Assembly (NCBI RefSeq): GCF_029960785.1
Contig: NZ_JASBQE010000022.1
Location: 1 to 64,000, forward strand
Direction of reading: 5' to 3'
DNA length: 64,000 nt
DNA from: Polyangium sp. 15x6
GTDB taxonomy: Bacteria; Myxococcota_A; Polyangia; Polyangiales; Polyangiaceae
The notes under the pieces were generated by a model. The model worked only from the letters and a program-made list of their open reading frames with translations, made no database searches and had not been told where the DNA came from. The position numbers and the translations under genes are program-made. Positions 44,401 through 53,394 of this stretch are shown in pieces; within the stretch, counting starts at the first letter, position 1; every line of letters starts with the position of its first letter.

Positions 44401-44509
44401 CCCGTCCGTTCGGACGGGTGGATCTTGTGGTGGCGCAGATCACGCGTTCCGTTTGGACGGGTGGATCTTGTGGTGGCGCAGATCACGCGTTCTGTTTGGA
44501 CGGGTGGGG
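44401..44509. repeat. 43-bp tandem repeat (2.3 units) and adjoining hairpin
   Basis: Units at 44409-44451 and 44452-44494 differ at two positions, with a partial third to about 44509. Each contains GGACGGGTGGATCTTGTGG and GCGCAGATCACGCG. A perfect hairpin CCCGTCCG/CGGACGGG (44401-44418) opens the array. It lies between copy F and the helical protein gene at 44564; no ORF is evident in 44241-44563. The 43-bp period equals that of the unrelated array at 2219. Confidence 0.85.
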
Positions 44510-44563
44510 CGCGGGGTGGGAGCGGGGCGTCCGTCCGCTTGGATGGGCGGGGCTCGTGACGGG

Positions 44564-45298
44564 TCAGCCCTCGGGGGGCGCGGAGGCGTCGTCGTCCTCG
44601 TCGTCCTCGTCGGCGACGGCCGAGCCTGACTTGTTGAGCTCCGGATACAGGCTGTCGATGAAGTCCTGCGAGAAGTGCGTGCGGAGGCGGCCATCGATTT
44701 GATCGAGCGCCTCGCGCAGGTCGAAGATGCCCTTGTTCACGGCGGCGCGGAGGGGCGTTCGTTGTTCCTCGAGCGCGTCGGCGGCCTTGTTGAAGGTGCG
44801 CAGCAGGTTCGCGGCCTGATCGAGGGTATCGGCGAGCGGCCCCGTGCCCGGGATCTTCGCGGGGAGCGAGCGAAGCGCGCTGGCCGCGCGCTCGGCGTGC
44901 TCGACGGTCTTCGCGTGACCGGCGCGGAGGACACGCGAGAGGGAGGTTTTCGCGAGAATGGCGCCGAATCCGCCGGGGAGGATGGTGTCGATGTCTTTGC
45001 GATGGGGGCGCATGGCGCCGTCGGCCGCGCGCTGGGCCTCGTCGCAGAGGAAGTTCGCGACGCGCTGGCGCGCGCGAATGTCGAGGTGCGCGCGCTCGAC
45101 GAACGCGCGATAAGGAGCGACGGCGCTTTCGAGCCCCTCGACCCGCGGCTTCAGCGTTTCGACCTCCGCCGCGAGGGCCTTTTTCTGGGTCTCGGAGAGG
45201 CGATCGTTGATGTCCAGATGGGCGCACATCGTCCGGAGGATCTCGCTGCTCCAGCGGACATGGCGGGCGCCGGAGGCGGCGCGGCTGAGTTTTCGCAT
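44564..45298 (-). CDS. Helical hypothetical protein
   Basis: 244 aa, almost entirely helical with long amphipathic stretches (about 33-75 and 120-200) and an acidic tail (VADEDDEDDD). No signal, TM or catalytic motif is seen, so probably cytosolic. I do not recognise a family. It is the last gene of the leftward run that begins with cphB, 63 bp after the zinc-ribbon protein. A structural or granule-associated (phasin-like) role with cyanophycin is conceivable but rests on position only. Confidence 0.7.
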   Translation of the reverse strand: MRKLSRAASGARHVRWSSEILRTMCAHLDINDRLSETQKKALAAEVETLKPRVEGLESAVAPYRAFVERAHLDIRARQRVANFLCDEAQRAADGAMRPHRKDIDTILPGGFGAILAKTSLSRVLRAGHAKTVEHAERAASALRSLPAKIPGTGPLADTLDQAANLLRTFNKAADALEEQRTPLRAAVNKGIFDLREALDQIDGRLRTHFSQDFIDSLYPELNKSGSAVADEDDEDDDASAPPEG

Positions 45299-45361
45299 GG
45301 GGTGGGAGGTTACGGAAGAAGGGGCGGGGAGGGCAAGGGGAAATACGATCGATCGCCGAAC

Positions 45362-46249
45362 TCAAGCATTCACGAACACCGCCGCACGCTTCGCCAGGAT
45401 CACCACGCGCTCCGTCGGCTTCCCGTCGAACGCGAGCACGTTCCCCCCGTCGCGATACCCGCCCTGGCTCGCGTGCCCCGGCAACCCCGCCCCCGACCTC
45501 CACTCTGCTGGCCCGAAGACCTCGATCTCGTCGCCGTCGTTCACCACGATGGATAACGGTTCGTTCCAGTCCTTGCTCGCGCCGCCGAGCTGGGCGACCA
45601 CGAACGCATCGTCGTCCACGAGCGCTGCGCCGGACTCGTCCTCCACCAGGAACACGCCCGCTGCGCTCATTTCCTCCACGGTCACGGCTGTCACCGCTTC
45701 GACCTGCGTCCCGCGCTTCGCCGAGACGAGCCCGACCGTCTGCCGCTTGCGGCGCTCCAGGAACGCCGCCACCGGCTGGCCGAGCGGGCCCTTCACCGGC
45801 TCGAGGACCCGGACCCGACCCCGCACCCGGCAAACCCCGCTCGCCGACCCGATCGGGGCCACCGCGGGCGCAGAAGCAATGCGCGCTTGCAGGGCGCGGA
45901 GGCGCGCGCGAAGGCTCTTGATGCGCGCGGCGATGAAGAATCGATACGCCGCGTAAATCCCGCCCCAGATCACGACCTCCACGCCGAGCAGGAGCACGAC
46001 CAATTCGATGGTGGCGGCCCCGTATTGGAACGACGTGATGAACGTCAGCACGAACGCGATGGTCGCGACCCACCGCGCCCACGGTTCCGTGAATCCCGCG
46101 AATGTCGGGTGCCCCAGGAACACCGCGGGCGGGGAGAGGGCCGGGACGCCGGCCTTGTCCACGAGCTCGAGCTTGCAGCGGAGGCATTTGTCCCCGCCCA
46201 GGCCCGTGTCACCGCATTGCGGACAGGAGAACGGAGGCTGATTGCGCAT
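45362..46249 (-). CDS. Zinc-ribbon, two-TM membrane protein with GIDE-like domain
   Basis: 295 aa. N-terminal zinc ribbon (CPQCG at 9-13, CLRC at 22-25), two TM helices (about 60-78 and 82-104), a short coiled coil, then a beta-rich domain (about 135-290) starting CRVRGRVRVLEPVKGPLGQPVAAF. This resembles the bacterial GIDE/Mulan-type domain that recurs in membrane proteins of unknown role; it is recalled similarity and less sure than the ribbon and TM calls. The ATG is only 3 nt after the iaaA stop, so it belongs to the cyanophycin operon. Function unknown. Confidence 0.72.
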   Translation of the reverse strand: MRNQPPFSCPQCGDTGLGGDKCLRCKLELVDKAGVPALSPPAVFLGHPTFAGFTEPWARWVATIAFVLTFITSFQYGAATIELVVLLLGVEVVIWGGIYAAYRFFIAARIKSLRARLRALQARIASAPAVAPIGSASGVCRVRGRVRVLEPVKGPLGQPVAAFLERRKRQTVGLVSAKRGTQVEAVTAVTVEEMSAAGVFLVEDESGAALVDDDAFVVAQLGGASKDWNEPLSIVVNDGDEIEVFGPAEWRSGAGLPGHASQGGYRDGGNVLAFDGKPTERVVILAKRAAVFVNA

Positions 46250-46252
46250 CGC

Positions 46253-47146
46253 TTATCCCACGAGCAGGGCGCTCGCCATGTTTCGATTGGAAGCAATTGC
46301 CTGCCCGTCGCGCGAGGCCACGAGCAAGCCGACGTCCACGATCTCCGGGAACTTCGCAATGCCTCGCTGGGCCGCGCGCGCGGCAGGGATGCCTTCCTCC
46401 AGCCAATCGTAGACCGTCTTCGACAGGAACCGCCGCACGATCTCCTCGCCCACGCCCGTCGCGGCCACCGCGCCTGCCGGGCCCGCGTACACGCCGCAGC
46501 CCATGAGCGGCGAATCGCCCACGCGGCCTTTCAGCATGTACACCGTCCCGCCTGTCGACGCGGTCGCCGCGAACCTCCCTTGGCTGTCCCGCACGACCGC
46601 GCCCACCGTGTCCTGGAAGGGCGCCTCCGCGCCGAAGTTCCACAGCGACTTCCAGTCGATCGAGAGCCACGGCGCCGCGTCCGCCGCATAATCGCCGTCG
46701 CCCTGGCCCCGCAGCTCCGCCATCGCCCGCGCATGCTTGGCTTGCGCCTTCTCCGTGAGCGGATCGTAATCGGGGAACCGATGCGCCCGGGCGAACTGCG
46801 TGGCGCCGTCCCCCACGATCAGCAAATGCGGCGTCTCCATCACCTTCGCCGCCACCAGAATCGGGTTCTTCACGCGTTGAATGCAGGCGACCGCGCCAAA
46901 CCTCGCGTCGCTCGTCATCACGGACGCGTCCATTTCGATGGTGTTCCCATCGAAACGCAGGTTCGAGCCCGTCCCCGCATTGAAGCGCGGATCGTCCTCC
47001 AGGATGACCGTCGCCGCGAGCGCCGCTTCGAGCGCGTCGCCGCCGCGCTCCAGCACCGAGCGCGCCGACTCCGCGGCCTTCACGCAGCCGTCCGAATGGA
47101 CGTGCGGCGAGGCCGCGCCCCCGTGCGTCAGAATGGCGTATTTCAC
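46253..47146 (-). CDS. iaaA: Isoaspartyl dipeptidase / L-asparaginase (Ntn hydrolase)
   Basis: 297 aa from GTG 47146 (VKYAILTHGGA), 2 nt after the cphA stop. Ntn-hydrolase precursor: the new N-terminal nucleophile Thr180 is in FQDTVGAVVRD; further sites are FNAGTGSNL (56-64), GRVGDSPLMGCGVYA and ATGVGEEI, all typical of plant-type asparaginase/isoaspartyl peptidase. In cyanophycin-degrading bacteria this enzyme splits the beta-Asp-Arg dipeptides released by cyanophycinase into Asp and Arg, and the operon position (after cphB and cphA) fits exactly that role. Autocleavage is expected between residues 179 and 180. Cytosolic. Confidence 0.92.
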   Translation of the reverse strand: MKYAILTHGGAASPHVHSDGCVKAAESARSVLERGGDALEAALAATVILEDDPRFNAGTGSNLRFDGNTIEMDASVMTSDARFGAVACIQRVKNPILVAAKVMETPHLLIVGDGATQFARAHRFPDYDPLTEKAQAKHARAMAELRGQGDGDYAADAAPWLSIDWKSLWNFGAEAPFQDTVGAVVRDSQGRFAATASTGGTVYMLKGRVGDSPLMGCGVYAGPAGAVAATGVGEEIVRRFLSKTVYDWLEEGIPAARAAQRGIAKFPEIVDVGLLVASRDGQAIASNRNMASALLVG

Positions 47147-47148
47147 GT

Positions 47149-49818
47149 TCAGGCCTCGTCCGGCAGGGAAGGCAGGTGCGAGGTGCGCTCCTTCCCCCAG
47201 TAAATGACCTGCTTCCAGCAGGCCGTGACGTCGTCCGCGAACACCACCACGAGATCGCCCGGCCGCGCCATCGAGAGCGCCGTCTCCACGGCCTCCTTCT
47301 CGTCGAGCTTCCTCAGGATGTGCTCCTCGCTCTTGCCCGCCTCCCGCGCGCCCTCCGCGAGCAGCGACGCGATCTCGCCGGGCTTTCGGCCCCTGCGCGC
47401 CGCGTCCTCCTTCGCGATGACCACGTCGAACGCGCGCGCCGCCTCGCGGCCGACCGCGCGGATGTCGTCGTCGCGCCGATCCCCCGCGGCCATGAGCACG
47501 CCGATCGAGCGCTCGCGGCGCAGGCCGAGGACGAGCTCGGCCATCTTCGCCATCGCCGCCGCGTTGTGGCCGTAGTCGACGATCACGCGGAACGGGTGCT
47601 CGTCGAAGACGTTGCAGCGGCCGGGCGCCTGGAAGAACGAGGTCGTGAACGTGCGCAGGCCCTGGCGGATGTGCTCGAGCGAGACGCCCATCGAGAAGGC
47701 GATCGCCGCCGCCGCGAGCGCGTTCTCGACGTTGAACTTCGCCTTGCCCTCGAACGTCGCCGGGACGAGGTGCGTCCACGTGACAGGCACGTGCCTGTCG
47801 CCGTCGTAGATCGTGATCATGTCGCCGTTGACGCCTTGCTCGAGCACGACCGCGCGGCCGCCCGCGCGCACGTGCTTGCGCACGGTCTCGTTCGAAGGCG
47901 AGCGCGTGAACCACATGATGCGGCCGCCCGCCTTGTCCGCCATCTCGCGCACGAGCTCGTCGTCGGCGTTGAGCACGCTCGTGCCGCCGTCGCGCACGAC
48001 CTCGACCACGAGCCGCTTCACGAACGCGAGATCCTCGACGGTCTCGATGCCCGCGAGGCCGAGGTGATCCGCCGAGACGTTGAGCACCGCGCCGACGTCG
48101 CACCGATCCCAGCCGAGCCCCTCGCGCAGAATGCCGCCGCGCGCGGTCTCGAGCACCGCGGCCTCGACGGTGGGATCCGTGAGCACGACGCGCGCGCTCC
48201 ACGGGCCCGTCATGTCGCCCTTCAGGATGCGCTCGCCGTCGATGTAGATGCCGTCCGTCGTGGTGAGGCCCGTGCGCTTGCCGCTCATCTTGAGGATGTG
48301 CGCGACCATGCGGCTCGTCGTGGTCTTGCCGTTCGTGCCGGTGATCGCGGCGAGCGGGATGCGCGCCGGCGCGCCGTTCGGGAAGAGCATGTCGAGCACG
48401 GGCGCGGCGACGTTGCGCGGCGTGCCCACGGTCGGTGAGACGTGCATGCGGAAGCCGGGCGCGGCGTTGACCTCGACGATGACGCCGCCGTGCTCGCGCA
48501 CGCTCTTCGAGATGTCGGGGCAGATGAGATCGATGCCCGCGACGTCGAGGCCGACGACCTTCGCGGCGCGCACGCTGACGTCGATGTTGTCCGGGTGGAT
48601 CACGTCGGTGCGATCGATCGCGGTGCCGCCCGTGGAGAGGTTGCCCGTCGAGCGGAGCGCGAAGACCTGGCCCGCGGGGAGCACGGTCTCCAGCGTGACG
48701 CCGGCCAGGCTCATGAGACGGCTCGCCTGATCGTCGATCTCGATCCGCGTGAGGACTTTTTCATGGCCGACGCCGCGGCGCGGGTCGCTGTTCACGACGT
48801 CGACGAGCTCCTTGATGGTGCTCTTGCCGTCGCCGACGACATGGCCGGGCACGCGCTCGGAGACGGCGACGACCTCGCCGTTCACCACGAGCACGCGATG
48901 ATCCTTGCCGGGCTGGTAGGTCTCGACGAGGACGTAGCTCGAGAGGTCGTAGGCCTTGGTGTACGCGTCGCGAACGGCCTCGGGCGTCGTGAGGTTCAGC
49001 GCGACGCCGCGTCCGTGCGAGAGATCCATGGGCTTGACGACGACGGGGTAGCCGATGCGCTCGGCCGCCTCGACGGCCTCGTCCGCGGAGTAGACGCGGT
49101 CCTGGTGCGGTACGGGCAGGCCGGCGCGCTCGAGCAGCGAGTTCGTGAGCTCCTTGTCCTGCGCGATCTCGACGGCGATGTGGCGCGTCTCGCTCGTGAC
49201 CGTGGCCTGGATGCGCTTCTGGTGCGTGCCCCAGCCGAACTGCACGAGGCTGTGCTTGTTGAGGCGCATCGTCGGGATGCCGCGGCGCTTCGCTTCGTCG
49301 ACGAGGCTGCGCGTCGAGGGGCCGAGCGCCATGCGCTCCGCGAGCCGCGCGAGGTCCTCGATCTCGGCGTTCAGGTCGGCGAGCGGCGTGAGGTGATCGG
49401 GGAAGTGAGCGGGCAGGAGGCCCTGCAGGTACCGCAGCGCGAGCTCGCCCGCCTTCCGGCCGACCGACTCCTCTTCGAAGCTGTAGACGACGTGGTAGAC
49501 GCCCTCGCGGTAGGCCGTGCGCGTCTTGCCGTACGTGACGGGCGTGCCCGCGAGGCACTGGAGCTCGAGCGCGATGTGCTCGGTGATGTGTCCGAACCAC
49601 GTGCCGTCGTGGAGCCTGCGGATGAAGCCGCCGGGCTCGCCGTAGGAGCAGCCGTGCTCGTGCAGCGTGGGCACGTCGGCGAGCAGGCGATCCACGAAGC
49701 CGGGGATCTTGTTGCTCGGGTACTGCTCGAGCTCCTCGAGGTCGAGGGTCAGGCGAATGACGGGGCGGTAGCCGTAGAGGTTGGGGCCGCGGTAGACGCG
49801 CGTTTCGAGCAGTTTCAC
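47149..49818 (-). CDS. cphA: Cyanophycin synthetase
   Basis: 889 aa from GTG 49818; GTGA overlaps the cphB stop by 4 nt and AGAGG lies just upstream, so this beats the in-frame codon at 49845. CphA1-type: N-terminal domain with the family opening LETRVYRGPNLYGYRPVI, ATP-grasp domain about 210-480 (VVKPMDLSHGRGVALN, VEVNAAPGFRMH), then a Mur-ligase-like domain with P-loop TGTNGKTTTSRM near 491 and the C-terminal Mur domain (VIVDYGHNAAA). It adds Asp and then Arg to the poly-Asp backbone, making the nitrogen-storage polymer cyanophycin (multi-L-arginyl-poly-L-aspartate). All three modules are intact. Confidence 0.95.
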   Translation of the reverse strand: MKLLETRVYRGPNLYGYRPVIRLTLDLEELEQYPSNKIPGFVDRLLADVPTLHEHGCSYGEPGGFIRRLHDGTWFGHITEHIALELQCLAGTPVTYGKTRTAYREGVYHVVYSFEEESVGRKAGELALRYLQGLLPAHFPDHLTPLADLNAEIEDLARLAERMALGPSTRSLVDEAKRRGIPTMRLNKHSLVQFGWGTHQKRIQATVTSETRHIAVEIAQDKELTNSLLERAGLPVPHQDRVYSADEAVEAAERIGYPVVVKPMDLSHGRGVALNLTTPEAVRDAYTKAYDLSSYVLVETYQPGKDHRVLVVNGEVVAVSERVPGHVVGDGKSTIKELVDVVNSDPRRGVGHEKVLTRIEIDDQASRLMSLAGVTLETVLPAGQVFALRSTGNLSTGGTAIDRTDVIHPDNIDVSVRAAKVVGLDVAGIDLICPDISKSVREHGGVIVEVNAAPGFRMHVSPTVGTPRNVAAPVLDMLFPNGAPARIPLAAITGTNGKTTTSRMVAHILKMSGKRTGLTTTDGIYIDGERILKGDMTGPWSARVVLTDPTVEAAVLETARGGILREGLGWDRCDVGAVLNVSADHLGLAGIETVEDLAFVKRLVVEVVRDGGTSVLNADDELVREMADKAGGRIMWFTRSPSNETVRKHVRAGGRAVVLEQGVNGDMITIYDGDRHVPVTWTHLVPATFEGKAKFNVENALAAAAIAFSMGVSLEHIRQGLRTFTTSFFQAPGRCNVFDEHPFRVIVDYGHNAAAMAKMAELVLGLRRERSIGVLMAAGDRRDDDIRAVGREAARAFDVVIAKEDAARRGRKPGEIASLLAEGAREAGKSEEHILRKLDEKEAVETALSMARPGDLVVVFADDVTACWKQVIYWGKERTSHLPSLPDEA

Positions 49819-50690
49819 GGTGCCTCTTTGCTGCGGGATGGCCACGAGGGCTGGCGGCCGTCGATGTCGTAGCCGCAGCCCTGCGTGAGGACGTGGACGG
49901 ACAAACCGAGCAGCGCCGCGGACGAGTTGCGCGGGACCTCGTGGATGTCGGTGTGCTGGATCTTCGAGCCGTCGATGACGGTGACCGTGCCGCGGCCGAT
50001 GACGTCCATCTTCTTGTCGGCGCGCAGGACGATCGCCGTGTCCTCGTCGATGCCGACGCCGATCAAGAAGGGGTTCATCGCGACGGCGGAGAAGAGCCGG
50101 CCGATGCGGTGGCGCTGCGCGAAGTGCTGGTCGATGACGAGCTTGCGCGTGAGCCCGAGGCCCGGCGCGAGCATGACGAGCTCGCGGCGCGGGGCGTACC
50201 CCTTCTTGCCCTGCGCGATCATGTGGTCGCAGAGGACGCTCGCGCCCGCGGAGGTGCCGGCGACGACGCAGCCGCCCCGATGCGCGCGGCGGATGGTGCG
50301 CGCGAGCTCGGTGCCGCCGAGCATCGTCACGATGCGGCCCTGATCGCCGCCCGTGAAGAAGATGCCGGTCATCTCCTGGATGAGGGCGAGGGTGCGCGGA
50401 GCCTCGCCGTCGGCGCGGGTCTCGATGCGGACGACGTGCACGTCGGCGCCGAGCTCGCGGAAGATCGCCTCGTAGGTCCCCGCGAGCTCGGTGGGGATGC
50501 TGGAGGCCGTGGGGAAGACGGCGATCCGGGCTTGTTTGGGGCCGCCCGCGTGACGGACGACTTCACGCAGGACGTTCCGCGCGCCGACCTTGTCCTCCGC
50601 ACCGCCGATGGCGATGAGGGGTCCGCGCTGGAGATGGCCGTCTTTTCCGTGCGCGCCGTGCGCGCTCGCTTCGGGCTTGTCGTGGGCCAA
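49815..50690 (-). CDS. cphB: Cyanophycinase
   Basis: 291 aa of the S51 serine peptidase family. The nucleophile lies in AGTSAGAS (S147), with GPLIAIGGAEDK (23-34), FFTGGDQGRI (111-120) and GIDEDTAIVLR conserved. It cuts cyanophycin to beta-Asp-Arg dipeptides inside the cell; no signal peptide is visible, so an intracellular rather than secreted CphB/CphE form. The initiation codon appears to be TTG at 50690: a TAA lies in frame 12 nt upstream and no other start precedes the conserved region. First gene of cphB-cphA-iaaA; divergent from proS by 128 bp. Confidence 0.93.
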   Translation of the reverse strand: MAHDKPEASAHGAHGKDGHLQRGPLIAIGGAEDKVGARNVLREVVRHAGGPKQARIAVFPTASSIPTELAGTYEAIFRELGADVHVVRIETRADGEAPRTLALIQEMTGIFFTGGDQGRIVTMLGGTELARTIRRAHRGGCVVAGTSAGASVLCDHMIAQGKKGYAPRRELVMLAPGLGLTRKLVIDQHFAQRHRIGRLFSAVAMNPFLIGVGIDEDTAIVLRADKKMDVIGRGTVTVIDGSKIQHTDIHEVPRNSSAALLGLSVHVLTQGCGYDIDGRQPSWPSRSKEAP

Positions 50691-50818
50691 GGCGCGCCAC
50701 GGTTATCACGGTTCCCGTTTTTCGGAGAGGGGTTTGGGGCAACTTTGCAGGCGGCCCACGTTCGCTTGTTCGCCCTCTCGCCGGAAAAGTGATAGAGGCG
50801 GCCGCGGAGGAACGCGCT

Positions 50819-52381
50819 GTGGCCAAGAATGACGCCCCGAAGACTGCCATCACCCCGACCCGCGCCGAGGACTACGCCGAGTGGTACCAGCAGGTCGTGC
50901 GCGCCGCCGATCTCGCCGAGAACTCGCCGGTGCGCGGCTGCATGGTGATCAAGCCGTGGGGCTACGCGCTCTGGGAGAACATCCAGCGCGAGCTCGACCG
51001 GATGTTCAAGGCCACGGGCCACAAGAACGCGTACTTCCCGCTCTTCATCCCGAAGTCCTTCCTCGAGAAGGAAGCGGAGCACGTCGAGGGGTTCGCGAAG
51101 GAGTGCGCGATCGTGACGCACCACCGCCTCGTCGCCGGGCCCGAGGGCGGGCTCGTGCCGGATCCCGAGGCGAAGCTCGAAGAGCCGCTCATCGTGCGTC
51201 CGACGTCGGAGACGATCATCGGCGCGGCGTTCGCGAGCTGGGTGCAGAGCTACCGGGATCTGCCGCTGCTCATCAACCAGTGGGCGAACGTGGTGCGCTG
51301 GGAGCTTCGGACGAGGCTCTTTTTGCGGACGGCGGAGTTCCTCTGGCAAGAGGGGCACACGGCGCACGCGACGGAGGAGGAGGCGCGCGCCGAGACGATG
51401 CAGATGCTCGACGTGTACGGGACGTTCGCCGAGGAGTTCATGGCGATGCCCGTGATCAAGGGGCCGAAGACGGCGAGCGAGCGGTTCCCCGGCGCGGTCG
51501 ATACGTACGCGATCGAGGCGATGATGCAGGACCGCAAGGCGCTGCAAGCCGGGACGTCGCACTTCCTCGGGCAAAACTTCGCCAAGGCGAGCGGGATCAA
51601 GTTCCAGACGGCGAAGGAGACCGAGGAGTACGCGTGGACGACGTCGTGGGGCGTGTCGACGCGGCTCATCGGCGGTCTCTTGATGACGCACGCAGATGAC
51701 GACGGGCTGATCCTGCCGCCGCGGCTCGCGCCGGCGCACGTGGTGATCCTGCCCGTGCTGCGCGGCGACGATACGAAGGCGAAGGTGATGGAGTACGTCG
51801 ACGCGGTCGCAGCAGAGCTTCGCAATACGAGCTACGCAGGTCGGCCGATCGAGGTCGAGGTCGACAAGCGCGACATCCGCGGCGGCGACAAGCAGTGGGA
51901 GTGGATCAAGAAGGGCGCGCCGATCCGCATCGAGATCGGTCCGCGCGACGTCGACGGGAACGTGGTGATGGTGGCGCGCCGCGATCGCGGGACGAAGGAC
52001 AAGGCGACGCTCGGGCGCGCCGAGCTCGTCACGAAGATCCCCGAGATCCTCGCCGACATCCAGAACGGTCTGCTCGCGAAGGCGAAGCAGCACCGCGCCG
52101 CGAACACGAAGCGCATCGACGACATGAAGGAGTTCGAGAAGTTCTTCACGGCGAAGAACGAGGACAAGCCCGAGATCCACGGCGGCTTCGCGCTGGCGCA
52201 CTGGTCGGGCGAGCCGGAGGTGGAGGCGCATCTGAAGGACAAGTTCAAGGTGACGATCCGCTGCATCCCGCTCGCAGGGATCGACGGGGTCGCGGACGCG
52301 AAGGACCTGCAGGAAGAGGGGCGCTGCATCGTGTCCGGGAAGCCGAGCCGGCAGCGGGTGGTGTTCGCAAAGTCGTACTGA
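50819..52381 (+). CDS. proS: Prolyl-tRNA synthetase, type 3 (archaeal/eukaryote-like)
   Basis: 520 aa class II aminoacyl-tRNA synthetase lacking the editing insertion of the bacterial type. Motif 2/3 regions VRPTSETIIGAAFASW, VRWELRTRLFLRTAEFLWQEGHTAHA and the TTSWGVSTRLIGGLLMTH segment are diagnostic; an anticodon-binding domain and the extra C-terminal ProRS zinc-type domain (to the end Y) follow. Many Myxococcota and Chloroflexi carry this type. Start: GTG 50819 has GGAGG 8 nt upstream; the frame opens at 50789 without such a site. Attaches proline to tRNA-Pro in the cytosol. Confidence 0.95.
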   Translation: MAKNDAPKTAITPTRAEDYAEWYQQVVRAADLAENSPVRGCMVIKPWGYALWENIQRELDRMFKATGHKNAYFPLFIPKSFLEKEAEHVEGFAKECAIVTHHRLVAGPEGGLVPDPEAKLEEPLIVRPTSETIIGAAFASWVQSYRDLPLLINQWANVVRWELRTRLFLRTAEFLWQEGHTAHATEEEARAETMQMLDVYGTFAEEFMAMPVIKGPKTASERFPGAVDTYAIEAMMQDRKALQAGTSHFLGQNFAKASGIKFQTAKETEEYAWTTSWGVSTRLIGGLLMTHADDDGLILPPRLAPAHVVILPVLRGDDTKAKVMEYVDAVAAELRNTSYAGRPIEVEVDKRDIRGGDKQWEWIKKGAPIRIEIGPRDVDGNVVMVARRDRGTKDKATLGRAELVTKIPEILADIQNGLLAKAKQHRAANTKRIDDMKEFEKFFTAKNEDKPEIHGGFALAHWSGEPEVEAHLKDKFKVTIRCIPLAGIDGVADAKDLQEEGRCIVSGKPSRQRVVFAKSY

Positions 52382-52426
52382 GGTTGTTCGACGCGGCAGT
52401 GGCCGCCCCTGGTAGACTGGGCGGCA

Positions 52427-53074
52427 ATGTCGCAACTCGATGACGTCGTGGAGCGTGTCCGGGTCGACGCGGACGCGCTCTATGCGTTCGTGCTCTCCCG
52501 TCGTGGCGAGCTCGTCACGAAGGGAGGGCCGCGGGAGATCCCCGAGGGAGCGCGGAAGACGCTCTCGTCAGCCGCAGACGTCGTGGCAGGCACGGATCGC
52601 GTGGTCCTGGTCAAGCTCGCACACGGCGAGCTCGTGTCACGCGCAGGGACGCTGGGGCTCGACTGTCACGTGGGCGTGGCAGCCAACCGGGCGGTGCTCT
52701 GTCTCGTCGTGCGAGGCGGCACGGAGGCGCGGCGAGTGGTGAACGCGCTTCGAATCGGCCTCCGCGCGATCGAGCCAATGATCAACCGCGCAGCCGAGAA
52801 GGTGGCGCAAGCAGGCGAGATGGCGCCGGCCGTGTCGAGCAGGAGGTCACGGCGCGGACGAGACACGTCCCCGGAGATCTCGGTCGAGCCCGCACGAAGG
52901 CTCGGATCCGAGACAATCGACGCCATCGAGAAGGAGATGGTCGCATCAGGACCCCACGTGCCAGTGCCACACATCCCGCGCGAAGTGCTGCGAACGACGC
53001 TGCCATACCGGAGCAGCCCGGTGACGCCGCCGCCCGAGCCTGCGTCGGCGAAGGCTCCGCGCAAGAAGAGCTAG
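52427..53074 (+). CDS. Roadblock/LC7-like protein
   Basis: 215 aa. Residues about 8-125 have the alternation of a roadblock/longin-type alpha-beta domain (ALYAFVLSRRGELVTKGG, DRVVLVKLAHGELVSRAG, HVGVAANRAVLCLVV, then a long helix EARRVVNALRIGLRAIEPMI). Such domains partner small GTPases such as MglA in myxobacterial polarity and motility, but no GTPase gene is adjacent. A Ser/Arg- and Pro-rich unstructured tail follows (SSRRSRRGRDTSPE..). It is 45 bp downstream of proS, possibly co-transcribed. The stop is followed by hairpin copy G. Family call by pattern only. Confidence 0.6.
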   Translation: MSQLDDVVERVRVDADALYAFVLSRRGELVTKGGPREIPEGARKTLSSAADVVAGTDRVVLVKLAHGELVSRAGTLGLDCHVGVAANRAVLCLVVRGGTEARRVVNALRIGLRAIEPMINRAAEKVAQAGEMAPAVSSRRSRRGRDTSPEISVEPARRLGSETIDAIEKEMVASGPHVPVPHIPREVLRTTLPYRSSPVTPPPEPASAKAPRKKS

Positions 53075-53080
53075 AGCGGG

Positions 53081-53394
53081 GGCGCCGCGCCGGGGCTCTG
53101 CCCCGGGCCCCGCGGGGGCTATCCGCCCCTCGACCCGGACCAGGGCAAGCCCTGGACTCGGGTTGGAAGAACCGCGCGATGCGCGGTTCTTCCACGAGCC
53201 GGTGGCAAGACCAGAGACAGCGTTGCCGGTCACGGCGGTCTTGGCTGGCAGGGTCGTAGCCGGTCTTGACCTGGCCTGTTCGATGAACTGCGCATCGCGC
53301 AGTTCATCGACCCCGGGTCCAGCGCTTGCGCTGGTCCGGGTCCAGGGGCGGATAGCCCCTGGTGGGGTCTGGGGCAACGCCCCAGCGCGGTGTC
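53081..53394. repeat. Multi-hairpin repeat, copy G (full composite)
   Basis: About 314 bp, same orientation as copy D, filling the whole convergent gap between the roadblock-like gene and lnt. H1' at 53165-53193 reads GGAAGAACCGCGC/GCGCGGTTCTTCC (T and A of other copies changed to C and G together). H2' reads CCAGGGC/GCCCTGG with loop AA in place of CCAGCGC/GCGCTGG, again with both arms changed. H1 at 53281-53309 is the common CGATGAACTGCGC form. The core matches that of D with substitutions and one indel. Confidence 0.92.
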
